From positions 1 through 33,070 of the forward strand of contig PCUW01000029.1 of assembly GCA_002787775.1 (NCBI GenBank): a stretch of DNA of 33,070 nt, in the 5' to 3' direction. Both the position numbers and the translations under genes were made by a program. Below are positions 8,777-16,699 of this stretch, in pieces. Position 1 is the stretch's first letter. Every line of letters begins with the position of its first letter. This DNA comes from Bdellovibrionales bacterium CG12_big_fil_rev_8_21_14_0_65_38_15 (GTDB lineage Bacteria; Bdellovibrionota; Bacteriovoracia; Bacteriovoracales; Bacteriovoracaceae). The notes under the pieces were generated by a model, which worked only from the letters and a program-made list of their open reading frames with translations, had not been told where the DNA came from and searched no databases.

Positions 8777-10189
8777 ATGCAAACCACAGAGAATACGACT
8801 TCTACCAAGTCTGGCCGCCAAAAGATGTTTTTAAACAAAACGGTGCATTTCACCAGTCTTGGCTGCTCCAAAAACCTTGTAGATTCCCAAGTCATGCTTG
8901 GCCACTTAGGTCTTGATGGTTTTACTGTGACTTCTGAGCCATCAGAAGCAGAAGTGATAATTGTTAATACCTGTTCATTTATTGAAGCTGCTAAAAAAGA
9001 ATCAATCGATACCATTTTAGATCTGGCTGATTTTAAAGATGAAAATAACGGGATTTGTGAAGCGCTTGTTGTATCTGGTTGTATGGCCCAACGCTATTCA
9101 GAACAATTAGAAGCTGAGCTTCCAGAAGTTGATCTCATTATTGGTACTGGTGAATATCATAAAATCGTGAAGCTTTTAAAAGCATACGCCGATGGAAAAC
9201 TAGAAGCGAAAAGCTTTGTTGAGATTCCAAAATTTATTCATACTGAGTACGATCCTCGCCTTAATACTTCACCGTTTTATATGGCGTGGTTAAAAGTAAG
9301 TGAAGGTTGTAATCGTAATTGTACTTTCTGTATTATTCCCACTCTTCGTGGAAAGCTTCGTTCACGCTCTATTGATTCACTCGTCACAGAGTCTAATCAA
9401 TTAACTGAAAGTGGTGTTAGAGAGTTGAATGTTATCTCACAAGACTTGTCTGATTACGGCAGTGATCTGCCTGAAGGTCAGAATCTAGCTGAGCTTATTA
9501 AAAATCTTGATAATGTTGAGGGAGCTGATTGGGTAAGATTATTTTATTACTACCCAGACGAATTAACTGATGAAGTTATCGATATCATGGCAAACGCAAA
9601 ACGCATTTGTAAGTATCTTGATAGTCCGGTTCAGCATTTCTCAACAAATGTATTAAAGAGAATGAACCGTAAGATTACTGGTGAAATCATTCTTCAGCGT
9701 ATTCAAAAACTTCGCGCGAAGATTCCTGATATCGTTCTTAGAACTTCGATCATCGTTGGTTTTCCAGGTGAAACAGAAGAAGATTTTGAACAGCTTTTAG
9801 AAGGTATTAAAACAGTACGTTTTAATCACCTGGGAATTTTCCGCTATTCAGATGAAGAAGGCACACCAGCTTACAGATTAAAAGATAAAGTCCCACAAGA
9901 TATTATTGAAGAGCGCTTTGATCGCCTGTTTGAAGCTCAACGTGAAATTGCTAGAGAGCTAAACCAAGCTTTCATAGGCCAAACTGTTGATGTTTTAATT
10001 GAAGGCGAACACGAAGATACTGAACTTTTAGTTGTCGGTCGTCACCAAGGTCAAGCTCCTGATATCGACGGCAAGGTCATCATAAATGATCTGTCGGGAC
10101 AAGAGTTGAAAATTGGAGATATGGTGAAGGTCGAGATCACAGAAGTTTTAGACTATGATCTCGTCGGTCGTGTTATAACGCTGAATTAA
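8777..10189 (+). CDS. rimO: Ribosomal protein uS12 methylthiotransferase RimO
   Basis: Radical-SAM enzyme that adds a methylthio group to the conserved aspartate of ribosomal protein uS12. The 470-aa product has an N-terminal methylthiotransferase domain with cluster cysteines at C30 (SLGC), C66 (NTC) and C102 (SGC), the radical-SAM motif C178-NRN-C182-TF-C185, and a C-terminal TRAM domain ending at the stop. RimO rather than MiaB is favoured by SLGCSKNLVDSQVM, by CIIPTLRGKLRSRS after the SAM cysteines, and by WVRLFYYYP. ATG 8777 is 8 bases after AAGGA and is preferred to the internal ATG 8825. Its last codons lie in a perfect inverted repeat shared with the convergent gene. Confidence 0.95.
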   Translation: MQTTENTTSTKSGRQKMFLNKTVHFTSLGCSKNLVDSQVMLGHLGLDGFTVTSEPSEAEVIIVNTCSFIEAAKKESIDTILDLADFKDENNGICEALVVSGCMAQRYSEQLEAELPEVDLIIGTGEYHKIVKLLKAYADGKLEAKSFVEIPKFIHTEYDPRLNTSPFYMAWLKVSEGCNRNCTFCIIPTLRGKLRSRSIDSLVTESNQLTESGVRELNVISQDLSDYGSDLPEGQNLAELIKNLDNVEGADWVRLFYYYPDELTDEVIDIMANAKRICKYLDSPVQHFSTNVLKRMNRKITGEIILQRIQKLRAKIPDIVLRTSIIVGFPGETEEDFEQLLEGIKTVRFNHLGIFRYSDEEGTPAYRLKDKVPQDIIEERFDRLFEAQREIARELNQAFIGQTVDVLIEGEHEDTELLVVGRHQGQAPDIDGKVIINDLSGQELKIGDMVKVEITEVLDYDLVGRVITLN

Positions 10190-10200
10190 AATTCAGCGTT
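10177..10200. terminator. Bidirectional hairpin spanning two overlapping stop codons
   Basis: AACGCTGAAT (10177-10186) and ATTCAGCGTT (10191-10200) form a perfect 10-bp stem around TAAA. The left arm encodes the end of RimO (Thr-Leu-Asn) and the right arm, read in reverse, encodes Asn-Ala-Glu-Phe, the end of the convergent protein. There is no strong T-run on either side, so it may work as a transcript end-stabiliser or weak bidirectional terminator. Confidence 0.55.
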
Positions 10201-11586
10201 AGTTAATATTTCATCAAGCTTAATTCTTAAGTCTTCAGTACTAAGTTTAGAGTCTTTGTTTTCTTCATATTGCTCGTACAATTTCTTGTATTTGTTAACA
10301 CTCCAAATTGAATTAAGTGCAGTACCACCAACTGGGCGAAGTGAAGGTATTTGTGGATAGAAAACATAGTCAACACGCTTCACTCCATGCTTTCGTCTAA
10401 AACCTTTATCTAATGAAGCTTTAACAAAACTATTGAATGCTGGTCGTGGTTGATATCTCGCAGGATCATTTGATAAGGCGTAATGAATTGTTTCAGGAGT
10501 CTCACCTAAAAGTGTTAGTGGTGATGAGAAAATACCTGCGACAAAATTTCCTGCCTGAACATATTTACCTTTAATTCCGGCGTTTGTGAGTGCCTTAACA
10601 GTTTCAGTGGTGCAGTTAAACTCGGCCGTAATATCAAGATTCTTCGTTCTAAATTGGATATGAGAGGCTTCAAGAGCGTCTCTAAATTGCTGAAGTTTTT
10701 CACCATCAATTCCATAAATAATCATAGTGTATGTTGGGCGATAAATATTTTGGCCTTGAACTAAGTTTGAAAAATAATTACTAAGACCTGTATTGCCCGA
10801 GAGGATATCTTTACCGTTAGTTACATAAGCATTTGAGACTTCACCTCTAAGTGATAGATCCTCCCTAACACTTGCTAAGCCGGCGACAAAATGACCATTC
10901 ACGCTTCCAAAACTATCACCTTGGCGACCAGACATAGTAACGATAAGGGCATGATCGCCTGGCTTAACTTCTTCTTTTTCAAAAAGAATCTTTCTAAAAG
11001 GTGTTGGATAATTGTGTTGTGAATTTTCATTCTTATTCATTTCTTCAAGAATAAATTTTTTGGCATTGTCTTGAAAGTCAGCTTGAGAAGCGCTGAAGAG
11101 TTCTGCTGGTGTTAATGATTGCATAATGAAAATGCCATTTTCATCATAATCACCTTCAACCCACAGCTCTTTATCATGATAATATTTTTTTGAAATTTGA
11201 TCGAAATGATAACCATTTAAAACTTTAGTATAACCAAATTTAGCTTCTTGATCGCCAATAAAGTATTTGCCATCAGTAAAACGCAATACTCCACGTAACT
11301 CTACTGGACCTGGAATATTAGTTGGTACTTGATCTAATTGAAATGTATCGGCATTTCTTTGACCTTTAAATTCATAAGCATAAGGTTTGCCATTTGATTG
11401 AACCACAAAAGATGGTTTCTCAAGACTGGGCAGTGACTTTTGAATCGTTGGATTGGTTAAAATCTTTAATCTTTCTTTCGATGTTTGTATGAAGAACTCA
11501 CCATTTTGGCTTTCTAGGAAACCTTGCTCAAAGTCGCTAGCAAAAGCTAAATAAGGAAGAAGGGCCAATAAAAAAAGTTTTTTCAT
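10186..11586 (-). CDS. Secreted protein with possible permuted papain-like (DUF4105/NlpC-P60-like) domain
   Basis: I do not recognise an exact family. The 466-aa protein starts with a cleavable signal peptide (MKKLFLLALLPYLAFAS) and has no further membrane segment, so it is probably periplasmic or exported. The first half, to about 190, is beta-rich. The second half contains HALIVTMSGRQGDSFGSVNG with a Gly-His-Phe at 231-233, and about 90 residues later NCTTETVKALTNAGI with Cys325. His before Cys in that order is what permuted NlpC/P60 and DUF4105 papain-fold proteins show, where a small 'YNCST' motif carries the nucleophile. This is motif-level inference; a non-enzymatic secreted protein remains possible. 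ATG 11586 lies after AAGG. It converges on rimO with a 4-base overlap. Confidence 0.6.
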   Translation of the reverse strand: MKKLFLLALLPYLAFASDFEQGFLESQNGEFFIQTSKERLKILTNPTIQKSLPSLEKPSFVVQSNGKPYAYEFKGQRNADTFQLDQVPTNIPGPVELRGVLRFTDGKYFIGDQEAKFGYTKVLNGYHFDQISKKYYHDKELWVEGDYDENGIFIMQSLTPAELFSASQADFQDNAKKFILEEMNKNENSQHNYPTPFRKILFEKEEVKPGDHALIVTMSGRQGDSFGSVNGHFVAGLASVREDLSLRGEVSNAYVTNGKDILSGNTGLSNYFSNLVQGQNIYRPTYTMIIYGIDGEKLQQFRDALEASHIQFRTKNLDITAEFNCTTETVKALTNAGIKGKYVQAGNFVAGIFSSPLTLLGETPETIHYALSNDPARYQPRPAFNSFVKASLDKGFRRKHGVKRVDYVFYPQIPSLRPVGGTALNSIWSVNKYKKLYEQYEENKDSKLSTEDLRIKLDEILTNAEF

Positions 11587-11776
11587 AAAAGTGAACCTTA
11601 AAAGAGTAAATTAATAAGGTTTTAATAAGCAAAGCTTGTGCCGAAAATAAGGGTTAAAAAGCCTAGAAATTGATCAAAATTTGGTCACAAACTCATGAGC
11701 TAGTCACTTTTGCCGCTTATAGGATTTTAAGCACTTACGATTACAATGGTAGGGACTATCGACATTGGGAGAAATC

Positions 11777-12574
11777 ATGAAACTGCTTATCGCTTTAGTA
11801 TTAGCTTTATCCATTCAGAGTGCTCATGCCTTTGATTTAAATACATTTATCAGTGACCTAAAAGTTAAGGCGAGACCACACTTAGTTAAAGTTTTGGGTG
11901 AAGAAAAGGTGAACAAACTATTAGGCGAAGAAGCTTCTTCTATTGTTTTACCGGCTATTCCAAAACTCGAAAAGAGTTCCACTTCAGTCGCAGTTTATGC
12001 CGTGAAAGAGTATCAGGGTACGGTGAAGTTTAAAAATGAAGAACTTGAAAGATACAATAATTATTTTATCCAAGAACTCTTTAGGGCCGTTCGTCGAAGA
12101 GATGCTAATTCTAACGAGATATCACAATGGATGAATGTGCTCCAACAAGGTGGCACACGTGAGGGTGTCTATCGTGGTCTAGTTTTAGATCAAACTTATG
12201 CAGGTCTTGAAAACTATCCAATGCCAGTAAACGATACATTGGTAAAATTTACTTCTCGCTTCTTAGATGTTTATACAGGAAAAAAATATGAATTAGAAAA
12301 GTTAATGGGTTTCAATTTTTTTGCCTTGAAGAGAAATGTAACTGAACGTGCGTTAGAAGTGTTAGATGCTATGCCGAGCCAACAGGCTAGAGCCGATTGG
12401 TATGCTGTGCTTTCAGCAGAGCTTGCTAAAGATTATCCACAAGCGTTTGATAATAAAACTCGAACGAATACAAGCGCTGAGGCTCATCAAAATTGGGCGA
12501 ATTCTTACTCAACACAATATTTAAAATCGGAAGTTATTATTAAACTTCACAAAATTTTTAACAGTCTGATCTAA
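11777..12574 (+). CDS. Secreted DUF4214-like protein of unknown function
   Basis: A 265-aa protein with a clear signal peptide ending SAHA before FDLN, so it is exported to the periplasm or beyond. Residues about 98-145 (ELFRAVRRRDANSNEISQWM, then NVLQQGGTREGVYRGLVLDQ) resemble the DUF4214 motif 'lyr-x-vLgR-x-pD-x-x-G-x-x-Ww-x-x-L-x-x-G-x-s'. This domain occurs in exported and surface proteins, often next to calcium-binding repeats, which are absent here. The rest is helical and rich in Lys and Glu. ATG 11777 is five bases after GGGAG; an upstream in-frame TTG 11765 has no ribosome-binding site. The next lipoprotein gene starts only 6 bases after its stop, so the two are likely one operon and may act in the same envelope process. 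Confidence 0.6.
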   Translation: MKLLIALVLALSIQSAHAFDLNTFISDLKVKARPHLVKVLGEEKVNKLLGEEASSIVLPAIPKLEKSSTSVAVYAVKEYQGTVKFKNEELERYNNYFIQELFRAVRRRDANSNEISQWMNVLQQGGTREGVYRGLVLDQTYAGLENYPMPVNDTLVKFTSRFLDVYTGKKYELEKLMGFNFFALKRNVTERALEVLDAMPSQQARADWYAVLSAELAKDYPQAFDNKTRTNTSAEAHQNWANSYSTQYLKSEVIIKLHKIFNSLI

Positions 12575-12580
12575 TATTTG

Positions 12581-13681
12581 ATGAAGTACCTACTGATATT
12601 ACTTTGTATTATTAGTTGCTCTAGTAGTGAGCGTAGCTTACCGCGGTCTAAAAAAATTCAATATGATGATAGTTATACGTATTTAATTGTTCCTCTTGAG
12701 GTCGAAAAAAAGCTTGAACCTGAAGAACAAAAATTTATTCGTCTAATAAATAAAAAAAGTACTGTTATCAATACGTGGAGCTTAGGTTTTACACCATTTT
12801 ATGCTCAGCTAGATAAAGATAAAAATATCTATATCTCAGGCAACCAAGAGTTTGATCAAAATAAAATTACTAATGGAACCACGGCTTTCCTAGAGAAGCG
12901 ATCATGGGATAATAAGTTGCTATGGCGTTATGATGATAAGTTTATGCATCATGATTTTAAAATTCTTGAAAATGGAAATCTTCTTCTAATCCGATTTTTA
13001 CCAATCGATCCTGGTAAGGTTGGGATCGAACCTCAAAAATCCTTTCATATGGGTAAGCTTTGGACAGAAGAAATTATTGAGCTAAATCCTGAGACAAATA
13101 AAATTATTTGGAGCTGGAAAAGTCATCTACATATCAATATTGCGAATGAAAAATCGATTGATGATAGAGGAGAAGTTTTTCACGCTAATGGGATTGATGT
13201 TATTGATAAACTTGATTCTACTGGAAAACCTGCAATTGCAATAAGTATGAGAAGCAATAGTACTATTTATATTATCGACAAAGAATCCAAAAAAACTGTT
13301 TGGAAATCACCTAAAAATCTTTTCACTCACCAACATGACCCTAGCTTTATTAATGGCTCAACTCTTCTCGTTTTTAATAATTCAAAAGGATACTCGGAAG
13401 TCATCGAATATGACTTTTTAAAAAATGAGGTGAAATGGCAATATGAGGGAAGTGAAAAATTCTTTAATAAATTGCAGTTTTATTCACCTTACATATCAGG
13501 AGCTCAAAGGCTTAATAATGGCAATACTCTTATAACTTTGGGATTACCTGGTCTTTTACTGGAAGTTAATAGAGATAAAAATGTTGTTTGGAATTTTTTT
13601 AACACACTCGATGAAAATAAATTAGATACTGCATGGCCTTACAAGGCTATGTTCAAAACAAGAGCTTACCTTAATAAGTAA
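12581..13681 (+). CDS. Arylsulfotransferase-like beta-propeller lipoprotein
   Basis: A 366-aa predicted lipoprotein (MKYLLILLCIISC with Cys13 as lipidation site). The body has repeated beta-propeller-like strands: NGNLLLIRF, WRYDD, KIIWSWKS, TVWKSPK, VKWQYEG, NNGNTLITLG. It resembles arylsulfate sulfotransferases (PF05935/PF14269). Three blocks align with the active-site regions of that family: FHANGIDVI (His), AISMRSNSTIYIID (Arg) and THQHDPSF (His). If active it would move sulfate between phenolic compounds in the periplasm; it may instead be a propeller with a lost or different activity. TTG 12578 is one codon upstream, but ATG 12581 is the natural lipoprotein start. No strong ribosome-binding site is visible, so coupling to the preceding gene is likely. 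It overlaps epmA convergently by 11 bases. Confidence 0.6.
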   Translation: MKYLLILLCIISCSSSERSLPRSKKIQYDDSYTYLIVPLEVEKKLEPEEQKFIRLINKKSTVINTWSLGFTPFYAQLDKDKNIYISGNQEFDQNKITNGTTAFLEKRSWDNKLLWRYDDKFMHHDFKILENGNLLLIRFLPIDPGKVGIEPQKSFHMGKLWTEEIIELNPETNKIIWSWKSHLHINIANEKSIDDRGEVFHANGIDVIDKLDSTGKPAIAISMRSNSTIYIIDKESKKTVWKSPKNLFTHQHDPSFINGSTLLVFNNSKGYSEVIEYDFLKNEVKWQYEGSEKFFNKLQFYSPYISGAQRLNNGNTLITLGLPGLLLEVNRDKNVVWNFFNTLDENKLDTAWPYKAMFKTRAYLNK

Positions 13682-14585
13682 AGGGCTCGTCTCTAGTTAA
13701 CGTTGCATACAATCTTTCAATACCAAGTGCGATACCTGCTGAGTTGGGGTAGTTATCCATCGTCTTTAAAAAAGTTTTAGCTTCTGGAAGTTTATAGCCA
13801 TAGAGCTTTTCTTTTGTTTTTTGTTGTAGTTCAAATCTTTTCTTTAACTCCGTCTTGTTGGTGGACTCATTAAAACAATTCGCTACTTCAATCCCATTTA
13901 AATAAAGCTCAAATCTTTCACAGACTCTAGGGTCATTATTCTTAATCGTTGAAAGCGCGGCTTGATGATATGGGTATTCATAAAGGATAAGTGCGGGGTA
14001 CTTTGTAAGCTTTGGCTCAATATCATTGAGAAAAATTAAAAAGAAATAATCATCCCATTCTTCAAGTTCTTCAAATAAAGGTAAGTGTGGTAGATGCTTT
14101 TTAATTTGCGTATGAAGCTGATCTTTATCTAGATAATCTAGAATATCAAAGCCTACAAATTCCTTAAAAATTTCACTAACTGTTTTCTTTTGAACAATAA
14201 CTGCATTAGGACTAAGAAAAGAAATAAGTTCTTCAAGATCTTGCATGATCTGTTCGTATCTTGCCTGACTTCTATACCATTCAAGCATGAGAAACTGTGG
14301 TCGATGGAGCTCAGAGTTAGGCTCATCCCTAAAGCACCAACAAATTTGATAAATTTTTTCCATTCCATCGCTTAAAAGCTTTTTCATCGCAAATTCTGGA
14401 GATGTGTGGAGATACCAATCAGATTTCTTTTGACCAAGAGCACTGTGAACTTCAAACGGATGAATATGAGTTTCCATCCCAGGGTTTTCAACCATTGGAT
14501 TTGTATAGGTTTGCAGGAAGCCACGCGCCTCAAAGAAGCGGTGCACTTGTGTTACAAACTTGGAAAATTTAATCTCATCACGCAC
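13671..14585 (-). CDS. epmA: EF-P beta-lysylation protein EpmA (GenX/PoxA)
   Basis: A truncated class II lysyl-tRNA synthetase homologue that attaches beta-lysine to a lysine of elongation factor P, helping ribosomes through polyproline stretches. The 304-aa protein is only the catalytic domain with no anticodon-binding domain, as expected for EpmA. Seen: LHTSPEFAMKKLL (59-71), motif 2 CFRDEP (84-89) and HRPQFLMLEWY (94-104), and the C-terminal motif 3 GIALGIERLYATL. The start is GTG 14585: an in-frame stop lies just upstream at 14589-14591, so no longer product is possible. It diverges from ftsY with only 28 bases between starts. Neither epmB nor efp is in this window. Confidence 0.9.
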   Translation of the reverse strand: MRDEIKFSKFVTQVHRFFEARGFLQTYTNPMVENPGMETHIHPFEVHSALGQKKSDWYLHTSPEFAMKKLLSDGMEKIYQICWCFRDEPNSELHRPQFLMLEWYRSQARYEQIMQDLEELISFLSPNAVIVQKKTVSEIFKEFVGFDILDYLDKDQLHTQIKKHLPHLPLFEELEEWDDYFFLIFLNDIEPKLTKYPALILYEYPYHQAALSTIKNNDPRVCERFELYLNGIEVANCFNESTNKTELKKRFELQQKTKEKLYGYKLPEAKTFLKTMDNYPNSAGIALGIERLYATLTRDEPFTY

Positions 14586-14613
14586 GAATTACGTCCCAAG
14601 TTAAAGGAATCTT

Positions 14614-15777
14614 ATGATTGGATTTATTCAAGCTTTTTATCACGTCCTCGGTCTATCGATCAATGCAACTGATGGCGATGTTTGGGGTTTTGTAGCAATA
14701 GCTCTCATTTTAGTTGGCGCCGTCTTCATGTGGTTCCAGCCTCAGGCAAAGGAGCAAGCTCCAAAAATAAGCAAACAAGAAAAAGTTGAACCTCCTAAAG
14801 CAAAAGTTGAAGTACCAAAAGTTTCTAAAGACATTGAAGTCAAAGAAGCCAAGATCTCTTTCGCCGATCGTCTGACAAAAGGTTTAAGTAAAACAAGTCA
14901 GGGTGTTTTTGGAAAACTTTCATCACTTTTTGGTAAAGGTCTTGATAGCGGTACTTTGGACGAAGTCGAAGAACTCCTTTATAGCGCCGATATGGGGCCA
15001 GCCACTGTGAGTGAAATTATTGAGGCACTTCAAGAGAAAGTTAAAAAAGGTGAATTTGGCCCAGATGATTTCAAACATTTTATGTATGAATTTTTGAAGT
15101 CGAAAATGGAAAATGTGCAAAAAAATGTCAGTGATGAATTGTTCACCTTTAAAAGTGGACAGGGCACTCGCGTGATTATGGTGGTTGGAGTTAATGGTGC
15201 TGGAAAGACGACGACCATTGGAAAACTTGCCACCAAGCTAACCGCTCAAGGTGCAAAAGTTGTGGTTGGAGCTTGCGATACTTTTAGAGCAGCGGCCGTA
15301 GATCAACTTCAGGTTTGGTGTGATCGCGCTGGTGCTACGATGGTTCGAGCAAAAGAGGGCGCCAATCCAAGTGGTGTTGGTTATGATGCTCTGCAAACAG
15401 CTCTCAACGAAAAAGCTGATTATTGTATTTTAGATACAGCTGGACGTCTTCACACTGCCGGAAACTTAATGGACGAACTAAAGAAGTCCAAAGCGGTTTT
15501 ACAAAAGCTGGATGACAGCGCTCCTCACCATACATTATTAGTTATTGATGCCATTACAGGTCAAAATGCTCTCAGGCAGGCTGAAGAATTCAATAAAACC
15601 TTAGCCTTAACAGGTCTTATTCTGACCAAATGCGATGGCTCGAGTAAGGCGGGAAGTGCAGTTTCCATCGTCTCAACTCTTCAAGTGCCAATAACCTATA
15701 TCGGCATTGGTGAAAGTGTTGAGGATTTAGACCAATTTAAATTGGAAGAGTACCTAAAAGCGCTATTAGCTCTTTGA
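14614..15777 (+). CDS. ftsY: Signal recognition particle receptor FtsY with N-terminal membrane anchor
   Basis: GTPase receptor that docks the SRP-ribosome complex at the membrane for co-translational insertion. The 387-aa protein has P-loop GVNGAGKTTT (192-201), the GACDTFRAAAVDQL insertion-box motif, DTAGR (274-278), TKCDG (338-342), and a closing GIGESVEDLDQF, all typical of the NG domain. The N domain precedes it at about 90-180. Unlike E. coli FtsY, the N-terminus has a hydrophobic helix (about 23-41, VWGFVAIALILVGAVFMWF) followed by a Lys/Glu/Pro/Val-rich linker, so the protein looks membrane-anchored with its GTPase inside. ATG 14614 is five bases after AAAGGA. It heads a co-directional run through zapA, fthC and rny. 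Confidence 0.95.
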   Translation: MIGFIQAFYHVLGLSINATDGDVWGFVAIALILVGAVFMWFQPQAKEQAPKISKQEKVEPPKAKVEVPKVSKDIEVKEAKISFADRLTKGLSKTSQGVFGKLSSLFGKGLDSGTLDEVEELLYSADMGPATVSEIIEALQEKVKKGEFGPDDFKHFMYEFLKSKMENVQKNVSDELFTFKSGQGTRVIMVVGVNGAGKTTTIGKLATKLTAQGAKVVVGACDTFRAAAVDQLQVWCDRAGATMVRAKEGANPSGVGYDALQTALNEKADYCILDTAGRLHTAGNLMDELKKSKAVLQKLDDSAPHHTLLVIDAITGQNALRQAEEFNKTLALTGLILTKCDGSSKAGSAVSIVSTLQVPITYIGIGESVEDLDQFKLEEYLKALLAL

Positions 15778-15810
15778 CTCGGATTGCTGATTCGATTAAT
15801 CTTGTAGGTA

Positions 15811-16113
15811 ATGACTAGAGAATCTGTAACAGACTTTGAGATTCTAGGAAGCCGCGTCAAGATTAATCCTGACAAAGTTTCCGGTGAAACAACTCCAAAC
15901 GAGATTGTCGAATACGTGCGCCAAACGGCTACAAGTATTAAGACCCAAGCGCCACAATTAGAAAATGGCCAAGTCTTTTTATTAGCCGCTTTAAAAATAG
16001 CTGAAGAAAATCTTAATCTAAATCGCGAATATCGCGACAACATTAAGAATGTCCAAGCATCAGCACAAGACGCCCTTCGTTTTATAGAGGAAGTTTCGCC
16101 CACGGCTTTATAA
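15811..16113 (+). CDS. zapA: Cell division protein ZapA-like
   Basis: Small FtsZ-ring-stabilising protein that bundles FtsZ filaments. The 100-aa product has the expected layout: an N-terminal beta head (VTDFEILGSRVKIN), an HExV-like segment (NEIVEYVRQTATSI), the conserved helix QVFLLAALKIAEENLNL matching the family 'vavlaALNiadEll' core, then a C-terminal coiled-coil. It starts 33 bases after ftsY, with a weak TAGG element close to the ATG. The link to fthC is also found in enterobacteria, which supports the call. Confidence 0.82.
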   Translation: MTRESVTDFEILGSRVKINPDKVSGETTPNEIVEYVRQTATSIKTQAPQLENGQVFLLAALKIAEENLNLNREYRDNIKNVQASAQDALRFIEEVSPTAL

Positions 16114-16117
16114 GCCT

Positions 16118-16672
16118 GTGGATAAGAAAAACCTAAGGCTTAGCCTTAAGGGTGTATTGGATAAAATGCCGATAGAAGAGCGAGTGCGCGATTCTAAAAC
16201 ATTAAGTCTTAATCTCTTTAATCATCTGTTACAAATCTCAACATCATTAGAGTCAGTGGTGATTGGTGTTTATGCACCTTTGCCAGACGAAGCTGATTGG
16301 ACTTTAAGTAGTCAGCTAAGTTCGCTCACAACAGCTTTTCCGGTTTCGATTGGAAATGGCTTAATGGACTTTCATCAATGTCATGTGAAGGATCTGGTAA
16401 GTCAAAAAGCGTTTGGAGTGAATCTTAGGATCCCGCCAAGTGGATCGCCCAAGGTTTTGCCAGATATCGTTTTGGTGCCAGGGCTCGGATTTACCAAAGA
16501 AGGACATAGGCTGGGTCGTGGCGGTGGATACTATGATCGTTGGCTTGAAAGTTTTAAAGGAAAAAAAATAGGTTTGTGTTTCGAGCAGCAGCTACTGCAG
16601 ACGTTACCAACTGAACAGCATGATATCAAAGTGCATGCAGTGGTAACTCAAAAGCAGGTGTGGCTTTCGTAA
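16118..16672 (+). CDS. fthC: 5-formyltetrahydrofolate cyclo-ligase
   Basis: Converts 5-formyl-THF to 5,10-methenyl-THF using ATP (also called MTHFS, ygfA/fau). The 184-aa protein carries the family signature near the end, from Pro121 to Arg141: PGLGFTKEG, then HRLGRGGGYYDR. It also has IGVYAPLPDEADW (the family has 'y-x-p-x-x-x-E-vdt'). The N-terminus begins with the usual helical KKNLRLSLK. The GTG start is only 4 bases after the zapA stop with no clear Shine-Dalgarno, so translation probably depends on zapA. In E. coli the 6S RNA gene sits between these two genes; there is no room for it here. Confidence 0.93.
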   Translation: MDKKNLRLSLKGVLDKMPIEERVRDSKTLSLNLFNHLLQISTSLESVVIGVYAPLPDEADWTLSSQLSSLTTAFPVSIGNGLMDFHQCHVKDLVSQKAFGVNLRIPPSGSPKVLPDIVLVPGLGFTKEGHRLGRGGGYYDRWLESFKGKKIGLCFEQQLLQTLPTEQHDIKVHAVVTQKQVWLS

Positions 16673-16699
16673 GAGCAACCGCAAAAGGAGTTAGTTCAA

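Noticed and set aside
11660..11692. TTGATCAA palindrome and a TGATCAAAATTTGGTCA half-symmetric site in the divergent spacer, FNR/CRP-like
   Set aside because: Spacing does not fit the FNR or CRP consensus, and no promoter could be placed next to it.
14406..14672. 88-aa plus-strand frame spanning epmA and the ftsY start
   Set aside because: Lies opposite the conserved EpmA motifs and runs through the ftsY ribosome-binding site in another frame.
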